From CAVPDA01 sp963702495 (lineage in GTDB: Bacteria; Pseudomonadota; Gammaproteobacteria; Burkholderiales; Rhodocyclaceae), in assembly GCA_963702495.1 (NCBI GenBank), contig CAVPDA010000019.1, positions 124,001 through 188,000 on the forward strand: a stretch of DNA of 64,000 bases. Direction: 5' to 3'. The notes below the pieces were generated by a model, which saw nothing but the letters and a program-made list of their open reading frames with translations, was not told the origin of the DNA and made no database searches. The stretch's first letter is position 1; each line of letters opens with the position of its first letter. Positions 17,611-27,648 of this stretch are shown here, one piece after another. The translations under genes were made by a program, and so were the position numbers.

Positions 17611-18879
17611 TCAGCCGACCCGGACGCGATCCGCGCCTGTCGGCGTAGCGGAATCTTCCAGACGCCGCGCCAGGGCGCGCACGAGATCGAGACGGTAGTC
17701 GGCGAGCGGGCGCGCGAAGCGGTCTTTCTTCAGCATCAGGGCCAGATAGTAGATCTCGGCGCCGATGCGGTGCCAGGCGAGCCGCAGGGGATCGACCTGC
17801 GCGCCTACCTGCCCGGCGTAGCCGCGCAGGTAGGCGCCGGCGGCGCGCTCCAGCAGGGACCGGTCCGCCGGCCCTTCGCCCGCGGCGCCCGCCTGGAACA
17901 GGGGCAGGTCGTAGGGCAGCGATGCCAGCAGGATCGCCATGTCGCGGCAGGGGTCGCCGCGATGGCAAAGGTCGAAATCCGTCACCGACCAGCCGTCTTC
18001 CGCCATCAGGATCTGGGAGCAGACGAAATCGCCGTGACAGAAGACGGCGGGCACGCCCAGCACGGCGCCGGCATGACGCTGCAGCAGCGTCAGGACATTC
18101 TCGAACAGCGGCGCGTGCTGCGGTTCGAAGAAGCTGATCCAGCCCATGTCGCGCCGCACGCCGTCGAGCAGCGCCGCTGGCTCCGCCACCGGCAGCGCAG
18201 CGACCGGCACTTCGTGGAGGCTGCGATGAAGGGCGCCGACGGCGGCGAGCAGATCGTCGCAATTGTCCCGATCGACGGCATCGGCGAGATTGGATCCGGC
18301 CAGCGCCGACTGGTAGTAGAGGCAGCGCGCCTCGTCGATGGCCAGCGGCCGCGACACGGCGAAGCCGGGAACGGCATCCTCGATCGCAGCGGCGACGACG
18401 CCGAGCAGCCCATAGGCCTCGCGGAAACGGGAGCGGCGCTTGAACTTGCCGATCACCAGTTCGCCTTGCCCAGCGCGCGCGCGGAAAGTCAGCCGCCGCA
18501 GCGGAACATAGCGCAGCACCTCCACCGGCGCCGCCTCGCCGCGGAAGAAGTCGGCCATCGTCGTCAGGTACGAGTCGTGGGGGAAGTCGTACCACTCGGT
18601 CTGGCCGGTCTTCGCCGCATAGGACAGGGTGATGGCGTCGAACGGCTGCGCCGCCGCCGCGTCCCAGCTTTGCAGCGACCAGTAGAAGCGATCGAACTGC
18701 CAGCCCCCGCCAGGCGCCGGCAGCGCCTTGACTTCGGCATGGATCGTCGTCGGCTGGCCGGCATGCTCCTCGGCCCAGGCGCCGGCGCGCGGATGCGCGG
18801 CAATCCTGCGGCGGAAATCCTCCACCTGGGCAAAGAAGGGATGCCCCGGCCCGATGAAGGGGAAGAGGGAATGGACCAC
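17611..18879 (-). CDS. APH-fold phosphotransferase, divergent
   Basis: 422 residues. The C-terminal half has the APH catalytic motif FCHGDFVCSQIL and VTDFDLCHRGDPCRDMAILL; the Asn normally following HGD is Gln here. The N-terminal half (HPFFAQVEDFRRRIAAHPRA; LPAPGGGWQFDRFYWSLQSW) is not a known kinase part. GKFKRRSRFREAYGL may form the nucleotide lobe. Kinase activity is plausible but not certain with the Gln substitution. Lies between NodT and the GT4 gene. Confidence 0.8.
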   Translation of the reverse strand: MVHSLFPFIGPGHPFFAQVEDFRRRIAAHPRAGAWAEEHAGQPTTIHAEVKALPAPGGGWQFDRFYWSLQSWDAAAAQPFDAITLSYAAKTGQTEWYDFPHDSYLTTMADFFRGEAAPVEVLRYVPLRRLTFRARAGQGELVIGKFKRRSRFREAYGLLGVVAAAIEDAVPGFAVSRPLAIDEARCLYYQSALAGSNLADAVDRDNCDDLLAAVGALHRSLHEVPVAALPVAEPAALLDGVRRDMGWISFFEPQHAPLFENVLTLLQRHAGAVLGVPAVFCHGDFVCSQILMAEDGWSVTDFDLCHRGDPCRDMAILLASLPYDLPLFQAGAAGEGPADRSLLERAAGAYLRGYAGQVGAQVDPLRLAWHRIGAEIYYLALMLKKDRFARPLADYRLDLVRALARRLEDSATPTGADRVRVG

Positions 18880-18904
18880 GAGCGGGAGCGTAAGCGAGGC
18901 GCGC

Positions 18905-20332
18905 TCAGGGACGCGGCGTGCCGCCGTCCGTCGCAGCCGCCGTCTTCGCCGCGTCGTCCCAGCCGCCGCCGAGAGCGCGGTAGAGCCCGACGATGGAGGA
19001 GAAGCGCGAGAAGCGCACCGGGTCCAGGGCCGCTTCGGCGCTGATCAGCGTGCGCTGCGCATCGAGCACCTCGCTGTAGTCGGCGGCGCCCGCCTTGTAG
19101 CGGATCTCCGCCAGGCGATAGGCCTCGCGGGCATGGACCACTACCTCCTGCTGCGCCTTCTCCTGCAGCGCGAACTGTTCGATGCCGACCAGGGCATCCT
19201 CCACGTCGCGAAAGGCGGAGACGATGGACTGCTTGTAGTTCGCCACCAGTTCTTCCTTGCGCCCGCGCGCCACGTCCACCTGTCCGGAGAGCGCGCCGCC
19301 GTCGAAGATGGTCGCCAGCAGATCCAGACCGATGGTGTAGAAGCCGGTGCCGCTGTCGCCCAGGAGACGCAGCGAAGTTGCGGCGAAGCCGCCGCGCGCG
19401 CTCAGATCCAGTCGCGGGAACAGGGCGGCCCGCGCGGCTCCGATGTCGGCGTTGGCCGAGATCAGGTCAGCCTCGGCCTGGCGCACGTCGGGTCGCCGCT
19501 CGAGCAGCAGCGACGGCAGTCCGAGGGGCACGACGGGCGTCCCCACCGGCCGCAGCGAAGCTTCCGGCAGCGCCAGTTCGCCGGCATTGCTGCCCAGCAG
19601 CACGGCGAGCGCGTCCCGTGCCACCTGCCGCCCCTGCAGCAACGGCGGAATCGCCGCCTGGGCGCTTGCCACCTGGGTGCGCTGGCGCTCCACCTCCACC
19701 GCCGACACCTTGCCGGCGTCCTTCTGCGCCTCGATCAGCGCCATCAGGCGCTTCGCATTGGCCAGATTGTCGTAGGCGACCTGGATGCGATCGTTGAAGG
19801 AAAGGATCTGGAAGTAGCTGGTGGCGACATCCGCCGTCAGGGTCAGCGCCACCACGTCCTGCGCATAGCGGCTCGACAGCAGGGCCGCCTCGGCGGCATC
19901 GGCGGTGTAGCGGTTGCGGCCCCAGATATCCACCTCGTAGGAAACGCGCGGAGCGATCACGAAGGCGTTCACACCGGAGCCGCCACCCGATGCCTTGACC
20001 CGCGCCGCACTCGCATCCAGCGTCACGCTCGGGTACAGGCCGGCGGAGGCGATCTGGCTGTTGGCGCGGGCCTGGGCGACCCGCGCCGCCGCCGCCTGCA
20101 GGTCGTAGTTATTGCTTTGGGCGCGTGCGATGAGCCGGTCGAGTTCTTCGCTGCGGAACGCCGTCCACCACTCGCGGTCGGGCCAGGCCGTGGTTTCGGC
20201 GGCCACCGGTTGACCCTGCCAGTTCGCCGGCAGCCCGACCTCGGGCCGCTGATACTTCTCGCCGATCGCGGCACAGCCGGTGAGCGCGGCACCGATCAGC
20301 GCCAGCAGGGTGATGCGCACAATTGCGTTCAT
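18905..20332 (-). CDS. RND-type outer membrane efflux lipoprotein (NodT/OprM family)
   Basis: 475 residues. Signal peptide with lipobox: MNAIVRITLLALIGAALTGC, giving a lipidated Cys at about residue 20. The rest is the TolC-fold repeat, with NNYDLQAAAARVAQARANS and, in the second half, ISANADIGAARAALFPRLDL. It forms the outer membrane channel for the MacAB-like pump encoded just upstream. ATG at 20332 or 20335. Confidence 0.92.
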   Translation of the reverse strand: MNAIVRITLLALIGAALTGCAAIGEKYQRPEVGLPANWQGQPVAAETTAWPDREWWTAFRSEELDRLIARAQSNNYDLQAAAARVAQARANSQIASAGLYPSVTLDASAARVKASGGGSGVNAFVIAPRVSYEVDIWGRNRYTADAAEAALLSSRYAQDVVALTLTADVATSYFQILSFNDRIQVAYDNLANAKRLMALIEAQKDAGKVSAVEVERQRTQVASAQAAIPPLLQGRQVARDALAVLLGSNAGELALPEASLRPVGTPVVPLGLPSLLLERRPDVRQAEADLISANADIGAARAALFPRLDLSARGGFAATSLRLLGDSGTGFYTIGLDLLATIFDGGALSGQVDVARGRKEELVANYKQSIVSAFRDVEDALVGIEQFALQEKAQQEVVVHAREAYRLAEIRYKAGAADYSEVLDAQRTLISAEAALDPVRFSRFSSIVGLYRALGGGWDDAAKTAAATDGGTPRP

Positions 20333-20342
20333 CATGGGAGTC

Positions 20343-22293
20343 TCATTCGGTGGCAAGGGCGACCACCGGGTCCAGCTTGGCGGCGCGGCGCGCCGGCAGA
20401 AAGCCGAACAGCAGCCCGATAAGGAAGGCGCTGCCGAAGGCGAGCAGCACCGGGGTAAGCGAATACACGACCGGCGAGCCGAGACGCTGGGCGATCCAGG
20501 CGACGCCGAGTCCGCCGAGTACTCCGATCAAGCCGCCCACGGCGCACACCACCAGCGCCTCGGTGATGAACTGCAGCAGAATGTGCAGCATGCGCGCGCC
20601 GGTGGCCATGCGTATGCCGATCTCCCGCACCCGTTCGGTCACCGACACCAGCATGATGTTCATCACGCCGATGCCGCCCACCAGCAGGGAGATGGCGGCG
20701 ATCGAACCGAGCAGGATGGTCAGCGTGTTCTGGGTCTCGGTGGCGGTCTCCAGCAGCGAGGACATGTTGCGCACCTGGAAATCCACCTTGCGATGGCGCG
20801 CCAGCAGCAGATCGTTGATCGCCCGCTCGGTCTCGTCCATCGGTCTCCGCGTCCGCCACCTGGACGGTGATGGCGCGCACGTAGCGCCGCCCGAAAAGCC
20901 GCATGCGCCCCGTCGAAAGAGGCATCAGGGCGGTATCGTCGATATCGCCGCCGAAAGCGGTGGCACCTTTCGGCGTCAGCACGCCCACCACCTGGAACGG
21001 TATGTTGTTGATCAGCACATAGCGTCCGACCGGATCCTCGCCCTCGGTGAACAGGTTCTTCACCACGGTGTAGCCCAGCACCACCACCGGCGCATAGCTC
21101 TGCACATCCGCCTCGGAAAAGAAACCGCCCCGTGCCGGCGCCCAGTTGCGGGCCGCGGCGTAGTCGGCGGTGGTGGCGTTGCCGGAAGTCACGTAGTCGT
21201 TGTCGCCGTAGCGGATGGTGACGGCGCCGGTGTATTCCGGCACCGCCCGCAGCACGTTGGGCAGGCGGGTGATGGCCTCGGCATCCTCCGCCACCAGCGA
21301 TGCGGTTTCGTCCCGCGTGCGCACGCGCCCCGCCCCCGGTCGCACGACCAGGAGATCGGTGCCCATGGCCTCGATGCGGGAGAGCACCTGCTGCTTGCTG
21401 CCGTCGCCCAGGGCCAGCATGGCCACCACGGCCCCGACGCCGATGATGATGCCGAGCAGGGTGAGCACGGTACGGAACAGATTCGTCCGCAGCGAACGCA
21501 GGGCCATTTTCACCGCTTCCATGATGTCCGGCAGCAGGCGCCCTCCGTTGTCGGCATGGGGCGCGCTCACCGTCTGGGCTACGGCGCGGCTCACCGGGCC
21601 CGTGTCCGAAACGATCAGCCCGTCCACGATCTGCACCGTGCGCTCGGCCTCGGCCGCCAGCTTGGGATCGTGGGTGATGAGAATGAGCGTATGGCCGGCG
21701 CGGTGCAGATCGTGCAGTTGCGCCATCACTTCGGCGCCGCTCTTCGTGTCGAGGGCGCCCGTGGGCTCGTCCGCCAGGATCACCCGGCCGCCGTTCATGA
21801 GCGCCCGGGCGATGGAGACCCGCTGCTGCTGGCCGCCGGAAAGCTGGGTGGGCCGGTAGTCGAGCCGCTCGCCCAGTCCGAACCGGGTCAGCAGCTCGCG
21901 CGCCCGATCCGTGCGCTGGCGTGCCGAGACGCCGGCATAGATCGCCGGAATTTCCACGTTTTCGGTGGCGGTCTCGGTGGAGATCAGGTTGTAGCGCTGG
22001 AAGATGAAGCCGAAGGCCGTGCTGCGCAGTTGCGCCAGTTCGTCCGGGGTAAGGCCGGACACGTCCCGTCCGGCGAAACGATAGGTGCCGCTGGAGGGCC
22101 GATCGAGACAGCCCAGGATGTTCATCAGGGTGGTCTTGCCCGAGCCCGAGGCGCCCATGAGGGCGATGAACTCCCCTTCGCGGATCTGCAGCGATACGCC
22201 GTGCAGCACGGTCACCGGCACACCGCCGGAATCGAAGGTCTTGGTGACGTCGACGAGTTCGATCAGGGGCTGGAGGTCGGCCATCATGCGCAC
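20343..22293 (-). CDS. macB: MacB-type ABC exporter permease/ATPase (frameshifted in this sequence)
   Basis: The N-terminal ATPase is intact: Walker A MGASGSGKTTL, signature LSGGQQQRVSIARAL, Walker B ILADEPTGALD. The first membrane helix and periplasmic domain follow up to AITVQVADAE. One extra base near 20841 then shifts the frame. The continuation MDETERAINDLLLARHRKVD, with three more helices and ending in KLDPVVALATE, is in the next frame. Removing one base restores a normal MacB. MacB drives a tripartite pump with MacA (upstream) and NodT (downstream). A sequencing slip or a recent mutation are both possible. Confidence 0.88.
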
Positions 22294-22314
22294 CGCAAAT
22301 CGCGGATCATTAGA

Positions 22315-23580
22315 CTAGAAGGGCCGACCCGGCTGCGGCAGGGTCTTGGGCTGCTTGTCCTTGTCGCCGGTGGCGATGCCCACGACCACCGACTCGCCTT
22401 CCGCGAGTCCGGACAGCACCTGCGCCTGCAGGCGGGTGTTGATGCCGATCGTGACCTCGCGCTCTTCGACCTGGCCGTCCTTGAGCACGCGCACGACATG
22501 GGTCTTCGGCCCGGCTCGGCCACCGCCGCTCTTGCCGTTGGCTTTGCCGCCGGTCCTGGCGAGCGCTTCCTGCCCGCCTTGCGGCTTGACTTCGGCCTTT
22601 TGCTGGTCGCCGCGCTTGCCCCCCTTGCCCGCGGGCTGCAGCGCTGCGGAGGGCACCAGCAGCACGTCATCGGCCTTGGCCAGCAGGAAATAGACCTGGG
22701 CGCTCATCTGCGGTTTCAGCGCCTGGTCCGGATTCTCCACGTCGAACAGCACGTTGTAGAGAATGACATTGTTGATGGTCTCGGGTGTCGGCAGCACCTG
22801 CCGCACCTTGCCCTGCCAGCGGCGTTCGGTCAGCCCGAGGGTGTTGAAATACACCGGCATGCCGACCTTGATTTTCGGCACGTCGGCTTCCGAAACCTGT
22901 GCCCAGACGGTCATGGTGTTGAGATCGGCGACGCGCAGGATGGTGGGCGCCGTCTGGCTCGACACCAGCGTCTGTCCCTGACGCGCCGTCACCGACACCA
23001 CCGTGCCGCTCATCGGTGCATAGATCTTCGTGTAGCGCAGGTTGGCCTCGTCGGCCTTGAGTTGCGACTGGTTCTGCACGATCTGCGCCTTGACCGCCGC
23101 CACCTGGGCCGCCCCCTGCTCCTGCGCAGCGGCGCTCTGCTGCAGCACTTCCTCGCTCACGGCCTCGCTGGAGAACAGCTTCTTGTTGCGCGCGTACTGC
23201 TGCTGGGCCAGGCGCCACTGGGCGACCCGCTCGTCAACCTGGGCCTGCAGGTTGAGCAGCGTGGCGCGGCCGGCGTCCACCTTGGAAGCGAGGACGACCG
23301 GGTCGATCTCCGCCACCAGTTGGCCTTCCTTGACGGTGTCGCCGATATTCACATGCAGGACCTTGAGCTGCCCGGTGACCTGGGTGCCGACATCCACATA
23401 CTGCAGCGGCTGCAGGGCACCGATGGCGGATACGGTCTCCTCGATGTTCCCCTTCTCCACCACGGCGGTGATGTACTTGTCGGCCTTCTGGTCGCCGCGC
23501 TGCAGGTACCAGAATGCCGCGCCTCCGGCTGCGATCAGCAGCAGCAGAATCCACCAGTAGGAGCGCTTTGTTGTCGTCAT
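22315..23580 (-). CDS. macA: MacA-type periplasmic adaptor
   Basis: 421 residues. An N-terminal membrane anchor (SYWWILLLLIAAGGAAFWYL) is followed by barrel-sandwich halves (VGTQVTGQLKVLHVNIGDTV and YAPMSGTVVSVTARQGQTLV) around a coiled-coil hairpin (residues about 95-175). The beta-barrel and membrane-proximal parts follow. A Lys/Gly-rich insert near residues 320-350 is unusual. It links the MacB ATPase to the NodT channel. A 105-base gap with no clear promoter separates it from the ABC exporter upstream. Confidence 0.92.
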   Translation of the reverse strand: MTTTKRSYWWILLLLIAAGGAAFWYLQRGDQKADKYITAVVEKGNIEETVSAIGALQPLQYVDVGTQVTGQLKVLHVNIGDTVKEGQLVAEIDPVVLASKVDAGRATLLNLQAQVDERVAQWRLAQQQYARNKKLFSSEAVSEEVLQQSAAAQEQGAAQVAAVKAQIVQNQSQLKADEANLRYTKIYAPMSGTVVSVTARQGQTLVSSQTAPTILRVADLNTMTVWAQVSEADVPKIKVGMPVYFNTLGLTERRWQGKVRQVLPTPETINNVILYNVLFDVENPDQALKPQMSAQVYFLLAKADDVLLVPSAALQPAGKGGKRGDQQKAEVKPQGGQEALARTGGKANGKSGGGRAGPKTHVVRVLKDGQVEEREVTIGINTRLQAQVLSGLAEGESVVVGIATGDKDKQPKTLPQPGRPF

Positions 23581-23685
23581 TTCACCAGACCCCGTTTGAT
23601 AACTGTCCTTGTCGTTCCGTTGTTCTTGTCTGCACCGAGCATGCGCCGCCGAACGGTCTCCGCTCGCCGCCCGCCTATCGCCCGT

Positions 23686-25494
23686 TCATGCCACGCGTGC
23701 CGCCAGGGCACGCGGTTCGTCCAGCCGGAACAGCTCGCAATAATACCCGCCCCGCGCCGCCAGTTCGCGGTGCGTGCCCTGCTCCACGATGCGGCCATCC
23801 TTCAGCACCAGGATGTGGTCCGCGTCCTGCACCGAATAGACCTGGTGGGCGATCAGCAGCATGGTCTTGTCTTCCTGCACGAGGCGCACGGCATCGCGGA
23901 TCAGGGCTTCGGATTCGGCGTCCACCGCCGAAGTCGGCTCGTCCATGATGAGGATGGAAGGATGCTTGACCAGCGCCCGAGCCAGGCACAACCGCTGCCT
24001 CTGCCCGCCGGAGATGGTGGCGCCGCCCTCGCCCAGCACCTCGTCATAACCGTTGGGCAGCGCAGCGATGAACTCGTGAGCATGCACCTGGCGCGCGGCG
24101 TGCTCGATTTCCTCATCCGTCGCATCCGGCTTGCCGTACGTCAGGTTCTCGCGGATCGTGGTGCCGAACAGTATGGTGTCCTGCAGCACCACGCCGACTT
24201 CGCGCCGCAGCGATTCGCGCCGGTAGCCGCGCACGTCCACGCCGTCGATCAGCACCCGGCCCGCGCTGGCGTCGTAGAGGCGGATGATGAGGTTGGCGAC
24301 GGTGGATTTTCCCGCTCCCGAGGCCCCCACCAGGGCGACGCGCTTGCCGGCAGGAATGTGAAAGGAAACATCGTTGAGGATCGGCTTGCCGGCCTCGTAG
24401 CCGAAGCTCACGTTCTCGAAGCGGATGTCGCCGCGCAGGTGGCGCGCCTCGACCGCGTCCGGCGCGTCCTGGATCTCGGGTTCGATGTCCAGAATGTCCT
24501 TGATGCGCTCGGCGCTGACCGTGGCCTTCGACATGCGCGCCGACAGCCGCGCCATGTTCTTCACCGGCTTGTACATGTTGGTGACATAGGACACGAACAC
24601 CAGCAGATCGCCGGGCGTCATGTGGCCGCGCATCACCTGCAGGCCGCCGAACACCACCACGACCGCGGTGCCGACAGCGGTCGCGACCTCCACCAGGCGC
24701 GTCGCCGCCGCCTCCATGCGCGCGGTGCGGATGCTTTCCTCCATCGACTGGGCACTCTCCTCGTCGAAGCGCTCGCGTTCGTAGCGCTCGCGGCCGAAAG
24801 CCTGCACCAGGGATACCGCCGACAGCATCTCGCCCACCCGCGACGCCAGCTGTCCCTCGTTGGAGCGCTGCCTGCGGGCCGACTTCTTCACCCGTCTCAC
24901 CACATGGAACAAGGCCAGGAACAGCACGGGAAACAGGCTCAGCACGATCAGACCCAGTTTCCAGTCGAGCACCAGCAGCACGGCGAACATCCCCAGCACC
25001 GTCAGTGTGTGCGTGAAGGAAATCAGCAGATACTCCGCATAGACGTCCTTCAGCATGTTGGTGTCGGTGGTGATCTTGCTCATCAGTTCGCCGGTGCGCG
25101 CCCGGTTGTGGAACGAGAGAGACAGCCGCTGCAGGTGTTCGAACAGTTCGCCGCGCAGTTTGTGCACGATCTGGAAACCGACGCGGGAGGTGATGAACTG
25201 CTGGAAATAAGCGAAGAACCCGGTGCCGAAGGAGATGGCCACCATCGACGCCGCCAGCACCGCCAGCGCCATCACGTGGGACGCGCTGAATAGCGCCGCC
25301 AGCCCGGCCAGTAGGGAGGGTAGTGGCTTCGCCAGCAGCACGTGATCGAAGATCAGCTTCAGCGGCCACGGCGCCAGCAGCGCCATGGCCGTTGACCCGA
25401 GAATGCACAGCACGCCGAGCGCGAGCTCGGACCGGACCTCGCGCAGGTGGCCGATGACGATCTGATTGAAGCGGGAGCGTCGCACTCTTGACAT
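23686..25494 (-). CDS. ABC exporter, fused membrane and ATPase domains (MsbA-like)
   Basis: 602 residues from the ATG at 25494; a longer frame upstream is antisense to the GT4 gene. Six membrane helices occupy residues about 20-310. The ATPase has Walker A GASGAGKSTVANL, Q-loop VVLQDTILFG, signature ISGGQRQRLCLARAL, Walker B ILIMDEPTSAVD and an H-loop His in LLIAHQ. The type exports lipids, lipid-linked sugars or peptides as a homodimer. Set among glycosyltransferases, it most likely flips or exports the product of this operon. Confidence 0.92.
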   Translation of the reverse strand: MSRVRRSRFNQIVIGHLREVRSELALGVLCILGSTAMALLAPWPLKLIFDHVLLAKPLPSLLAGLAALFSASHVMALAVLAASMVAISFGTGFFAYFQQFITSRVGFQIVHKLRGELFEHLQRLSLSFHNRARTGELMSKITTDTNMLKDVYAEYLLISFTHTLTVLGMFAVLLVLDWKLGLIVLSLFPVLFLALFHVVRRVKKSARRQRSNEGQLASRVGEMLSAVSLVQAFGRERYERERFDEESAQSMEESIRTARMEAAATRLVEVATAVGTAVVVVFGGLQVMRGHMTPGDLLVFVSYVTNMYKPVKNMARLSARMSKATVSAERIKDILDIEPEIQDAPDAVEARHLRGDIRFENVSFGYEAGKPILNDVSFHIPAGKRVALVGASGAGKSTVANLIIRLYDASAGRVLIDGVDVRGYRRESLRREVGVVLQDTILFGTTIRENLTYGKPDATDEEIEHAARQVHAHEFIAALPNGYDEVLGEGGATISGGQRQRLCLARALVKHPSILIMDEPTSAVDAESEALIRDAVRLVQEDKTMLLIAHQVYSVQDADHILVLKDGRIVEQGTHRELAARGGYYCELFRLDEPRALAARVA

Positions 25495-25502
25495 CGTTGT
25501 CC

Positions 25503-26690
25503 CTATGCCGCAGCGGCGAATATCTCGCGCATGCGCGCCGTGTTGCGGTGAATGTCGAACTGTTGCTCCATCAGGCTGCGCGCGTGCCCGGCGAGCCGCG
25601 CGCGCAGTGCGGCATCGGCCAGCAGCTGCTCGAGGGCATCGGCCAGGGCCGCCGCGTCGTGCTGCGGCACCATCAGCCCCGTGTCGTCGTCGTGCAGGAT
25701 CTCCGGGATGCCGGTGACATCGGTGGACACGCACGGCGTGCCCAGCGCCATCGCCTCCAGCAGCACCGTCGGCAGGCCGTCGCGGTCGCCGTCGGCGCCC
25801 ACGATGCACGGCGCGGCGAACACCGCCGCCTGCTGCACCAGCCGTATCACCTCGTCCTGCGGCCGGGCGCCGGCCAGGTCCACCTCGCCGGCCAGGCCGA
25901 GGCGCGCAATCTGCGCCCGCAGCACCTCCTCCAGCGGCCCCGATCCGACGATCATGCAGCGGAACGCGCGGCCGCGAAGCTTGAGCCGGCTGCAGGCGTC
26001 GATGAGTTCGGACAAGCCCTTCTTCTCGACCAGCCGCCCCACCGATATGATCAGGGGCGCACGGTCCGCCGCCTCGGCATAGCGAAAGCGGCTCATGTCG
26101 AGGCCATTGTAGATGCGGCGCACGCGCTGCGCCACGGCACCGTAGTTGCGCTGCAGGTAGTTCAGGTTGAAATCGCTCACCGTCACCACCGCCTTGGCGT
26201 CCCCGAGCTTGCGCGCAAGCTGGGCCGGCACCACCTTCTCGTGGAAGATGTCGCGGGCGTGGGCGGTGAAGGAATAGGGCACGTCGGCGAAGAAGCCGGC
26301 CAGCCGCGCGACGCTCGTCGCCACGTTGCCGAAGTGGGCGTGCAGATGGGTAATGCCGTGCTCGCGCACGCGCCGCGCCAGCGCCAGCGCCTGATGCAAA
26401 TCGCCTGCCGCTTCCGGCGCGCACTGGCTCAGGCGGCTCCAGATCTCCGGCACGTGGCGCGCCGTTTCGACCAGTTCGTTCCAGAACGACGCCGCCGAGC
26501 CGTCGATTCCCGGCAGGTAGGCGACGCGGGCCTTCACCTGGGACACCGCGGCGTGCCGTTCCTCCTCCCGCGGCGGACGCAGGGAGAAGATTTCGAGGTC
26601 CAGTCCGGCCGCCTCGTGCGCCAGAATCTCGTTCACGATGAATGTCTGGGACAGGCGCGGGTAGCACTTGATCACATAGCCGACTTTCAT
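25503..26690 (-). CDS. Glycosyltransferase, GT4 family
   Basis: 395 residues, MKVGYVIKCYPRLSQTFIVN being the start typical of colanic-acid or exopolysaccharide GT4 enzymes. HLHAHFGNVATSVA and YSFTAHARDIF belong to the acceptor half; SVGRLVEKKGLSELIDAC and GLPTVLLEAMALGTPCVSTD belong to the donor half, with the EX7E-type ending. No membrane segment. Eight bases separate it from the ABC exporter, so the two are co-translated. Confidence 0.92.
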   Translation of the reverse strand: MKVGYVIKCYPRLSQTFIVNEILAHEAAGLDLEIFSLRPPREEERHAAVSQVKARVAYLPGIDGSAASFWNELVETARHVPEIWSRLSQCAPEAAGDLHQALALARRVREHGITHLHAHFGNVATSVARLAGFFADVPYSFTAHARDIFHEKVVPAQLARKLGDAKAVVTVSDFNLNYLQRNYGAVAQRVRRIYNGLDMSRFRYAEAADRAPLIISVGRLVEKKGLSELIDACSRLKLRGRAFRCMIVGSGPLEEVLRAQIARLGLAGEVDLAGARPQDEVIRLVQQAAVFAAPCIVGADGDRDGLPTVLLEAMALGTPCVSTDVTGIPEILHDDDTGLMVPQHDAAALADALEQLLADAALRARLAGHARSLMEQQFDIHRNTARMREIFAAAA

Positions 26691-26703
26691 CTTTCTATCC
26701 CTG

Positions 26704-27648
26704 TCAAGCCGTGGCGAGGCAGCGCTCGGCGTGCGCCAGAACGAGGTCCACGTCGGCCGCCCAGTTGCCGCGCTGCAGCCGGTAGTGCTTGCTGGCGCGC
26801 CGAAGATAATTGAATGCCATGTAGAGCGGAACGCGGTTGCGCGAATAGTCGCGCCGCCCGTTGAAATAGCCGTGGAGGAAGGCCTCGCCCAGGACCGCGC
26901 TGCGGCCTGCGGCCCGCGTTTCCAGCACCATCATGAAGTTGCCCACGTCGAGCATGGGATCGCCCCACGCGAACAGATCCCAGTCGATGAGCCACACCCG
27001 CTCCTCGCCGCAGAACAACTGGCGCAGGTGGAAGTCACGATGCACGGGAGCGGCCACGACATGCTCGCGCCACACATGCTCCAGCCCCTCCATCTCGGCC
27101 ATCAGGGCGAGGATGCGGCCGCGCTGCTGCGGCAGCGCGGCCGCCAGATCAATCGGATGGGGGCGGATCAATTCCCGCACATGGTCGTTGAGCTTCTTTG
27201 CCGGTGCGGCGGCCAGAGGCAGGCCGTGCAGCTCGGCGAGCGCGCGGCCGGCGGCGGCGAAGTGGCGCCCGGCGTCCTCGTGCTCCACCAGTTCGCGCAG
27301 CGGTATGCCGTCCACGCGCTGCTGGATGAGACAACGGCGCTCGGTGTCGTACCAGAGGGCGGCAGGGGTGGCCAGCAGCGCCGGTCGCGCCGATTCGTGC
27401 AATCCGGCTTCGACGGCGCGCATGATGGCGAAGGTGCGCTCGCCGGTGCCGTCGCTGTAGCACTTGCTGACGTAGGCGCGGGGCGCGGCGACCGTGTCCG
27501 CCCCGCCTTCCAGCACGCATTCGATGACGATGCGCTCGGCGTTCGGCGCGTCGAGCAGGCGCGAACGCCAGTTCGTCACCGCCTCGCCGCGGGCGCGTGC
27601 CCAGTCGATGACCGCAGCCGTGCCGTCGGCTATGGAGAGCGGCGTCAT
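26704..27648 (-). CDS. APH-fold phosphotransferase
   Basis: 314 residues. The catalytic motif is VHRDFHLRQLFCG and the metal motif VWLIDWDLFAWGDPMLDVGN, as in the aminoglycoside/choline kinase fold, with HRD in place of the usual HGD. Start overlaps the upstream stop (ATGA). The first of three divergent APH-fold proteins in the operon. Substrate unknown; a sugar or a lipid intermediate fits the context. Confidence 0.85.
   Translation of the reverse strand: MTPLSIADGTAAVIDWARARGEAVTNWRSRLLDAPNAERIVIECVLEGGADTVAAPRAYVSKCYSDGTGERTFAIMRAVEAGLHESARPALLATPAALWYDTERRCLIQQRVDGIPLRELVEHEDAGRHFAAAGRALAELHGLPLAAAPAKKLNDHVRELIRPHPIDLAAALPQQRGRILALMAEMEGLEHVWREHVVAAPVHRDFHLRQLFCGEERVWLIDWDLFAWGDPMLDVGNFMMVLETRAAGRSAVLGEAFLHGYFNGRRDYSRNRVPLYMAFNYLRRASKHYRLQRGNWAADVDLVLAHAERCLATA

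Noticed and set aside
20323..25293. A 1656-residue plus-strand frame
   Set aside because: It spans several real minus-strand genes (macB, macA, ABC exporter) with clear motifs; it is an antisense open frame.
26704..27648. Antibiotic resistance by the APH-fold proteins
   Set aside because: The fold is shared with many sugar and lipid kinases; the motifs are altered and the setting is a glycan operon, so resistance is not supported.
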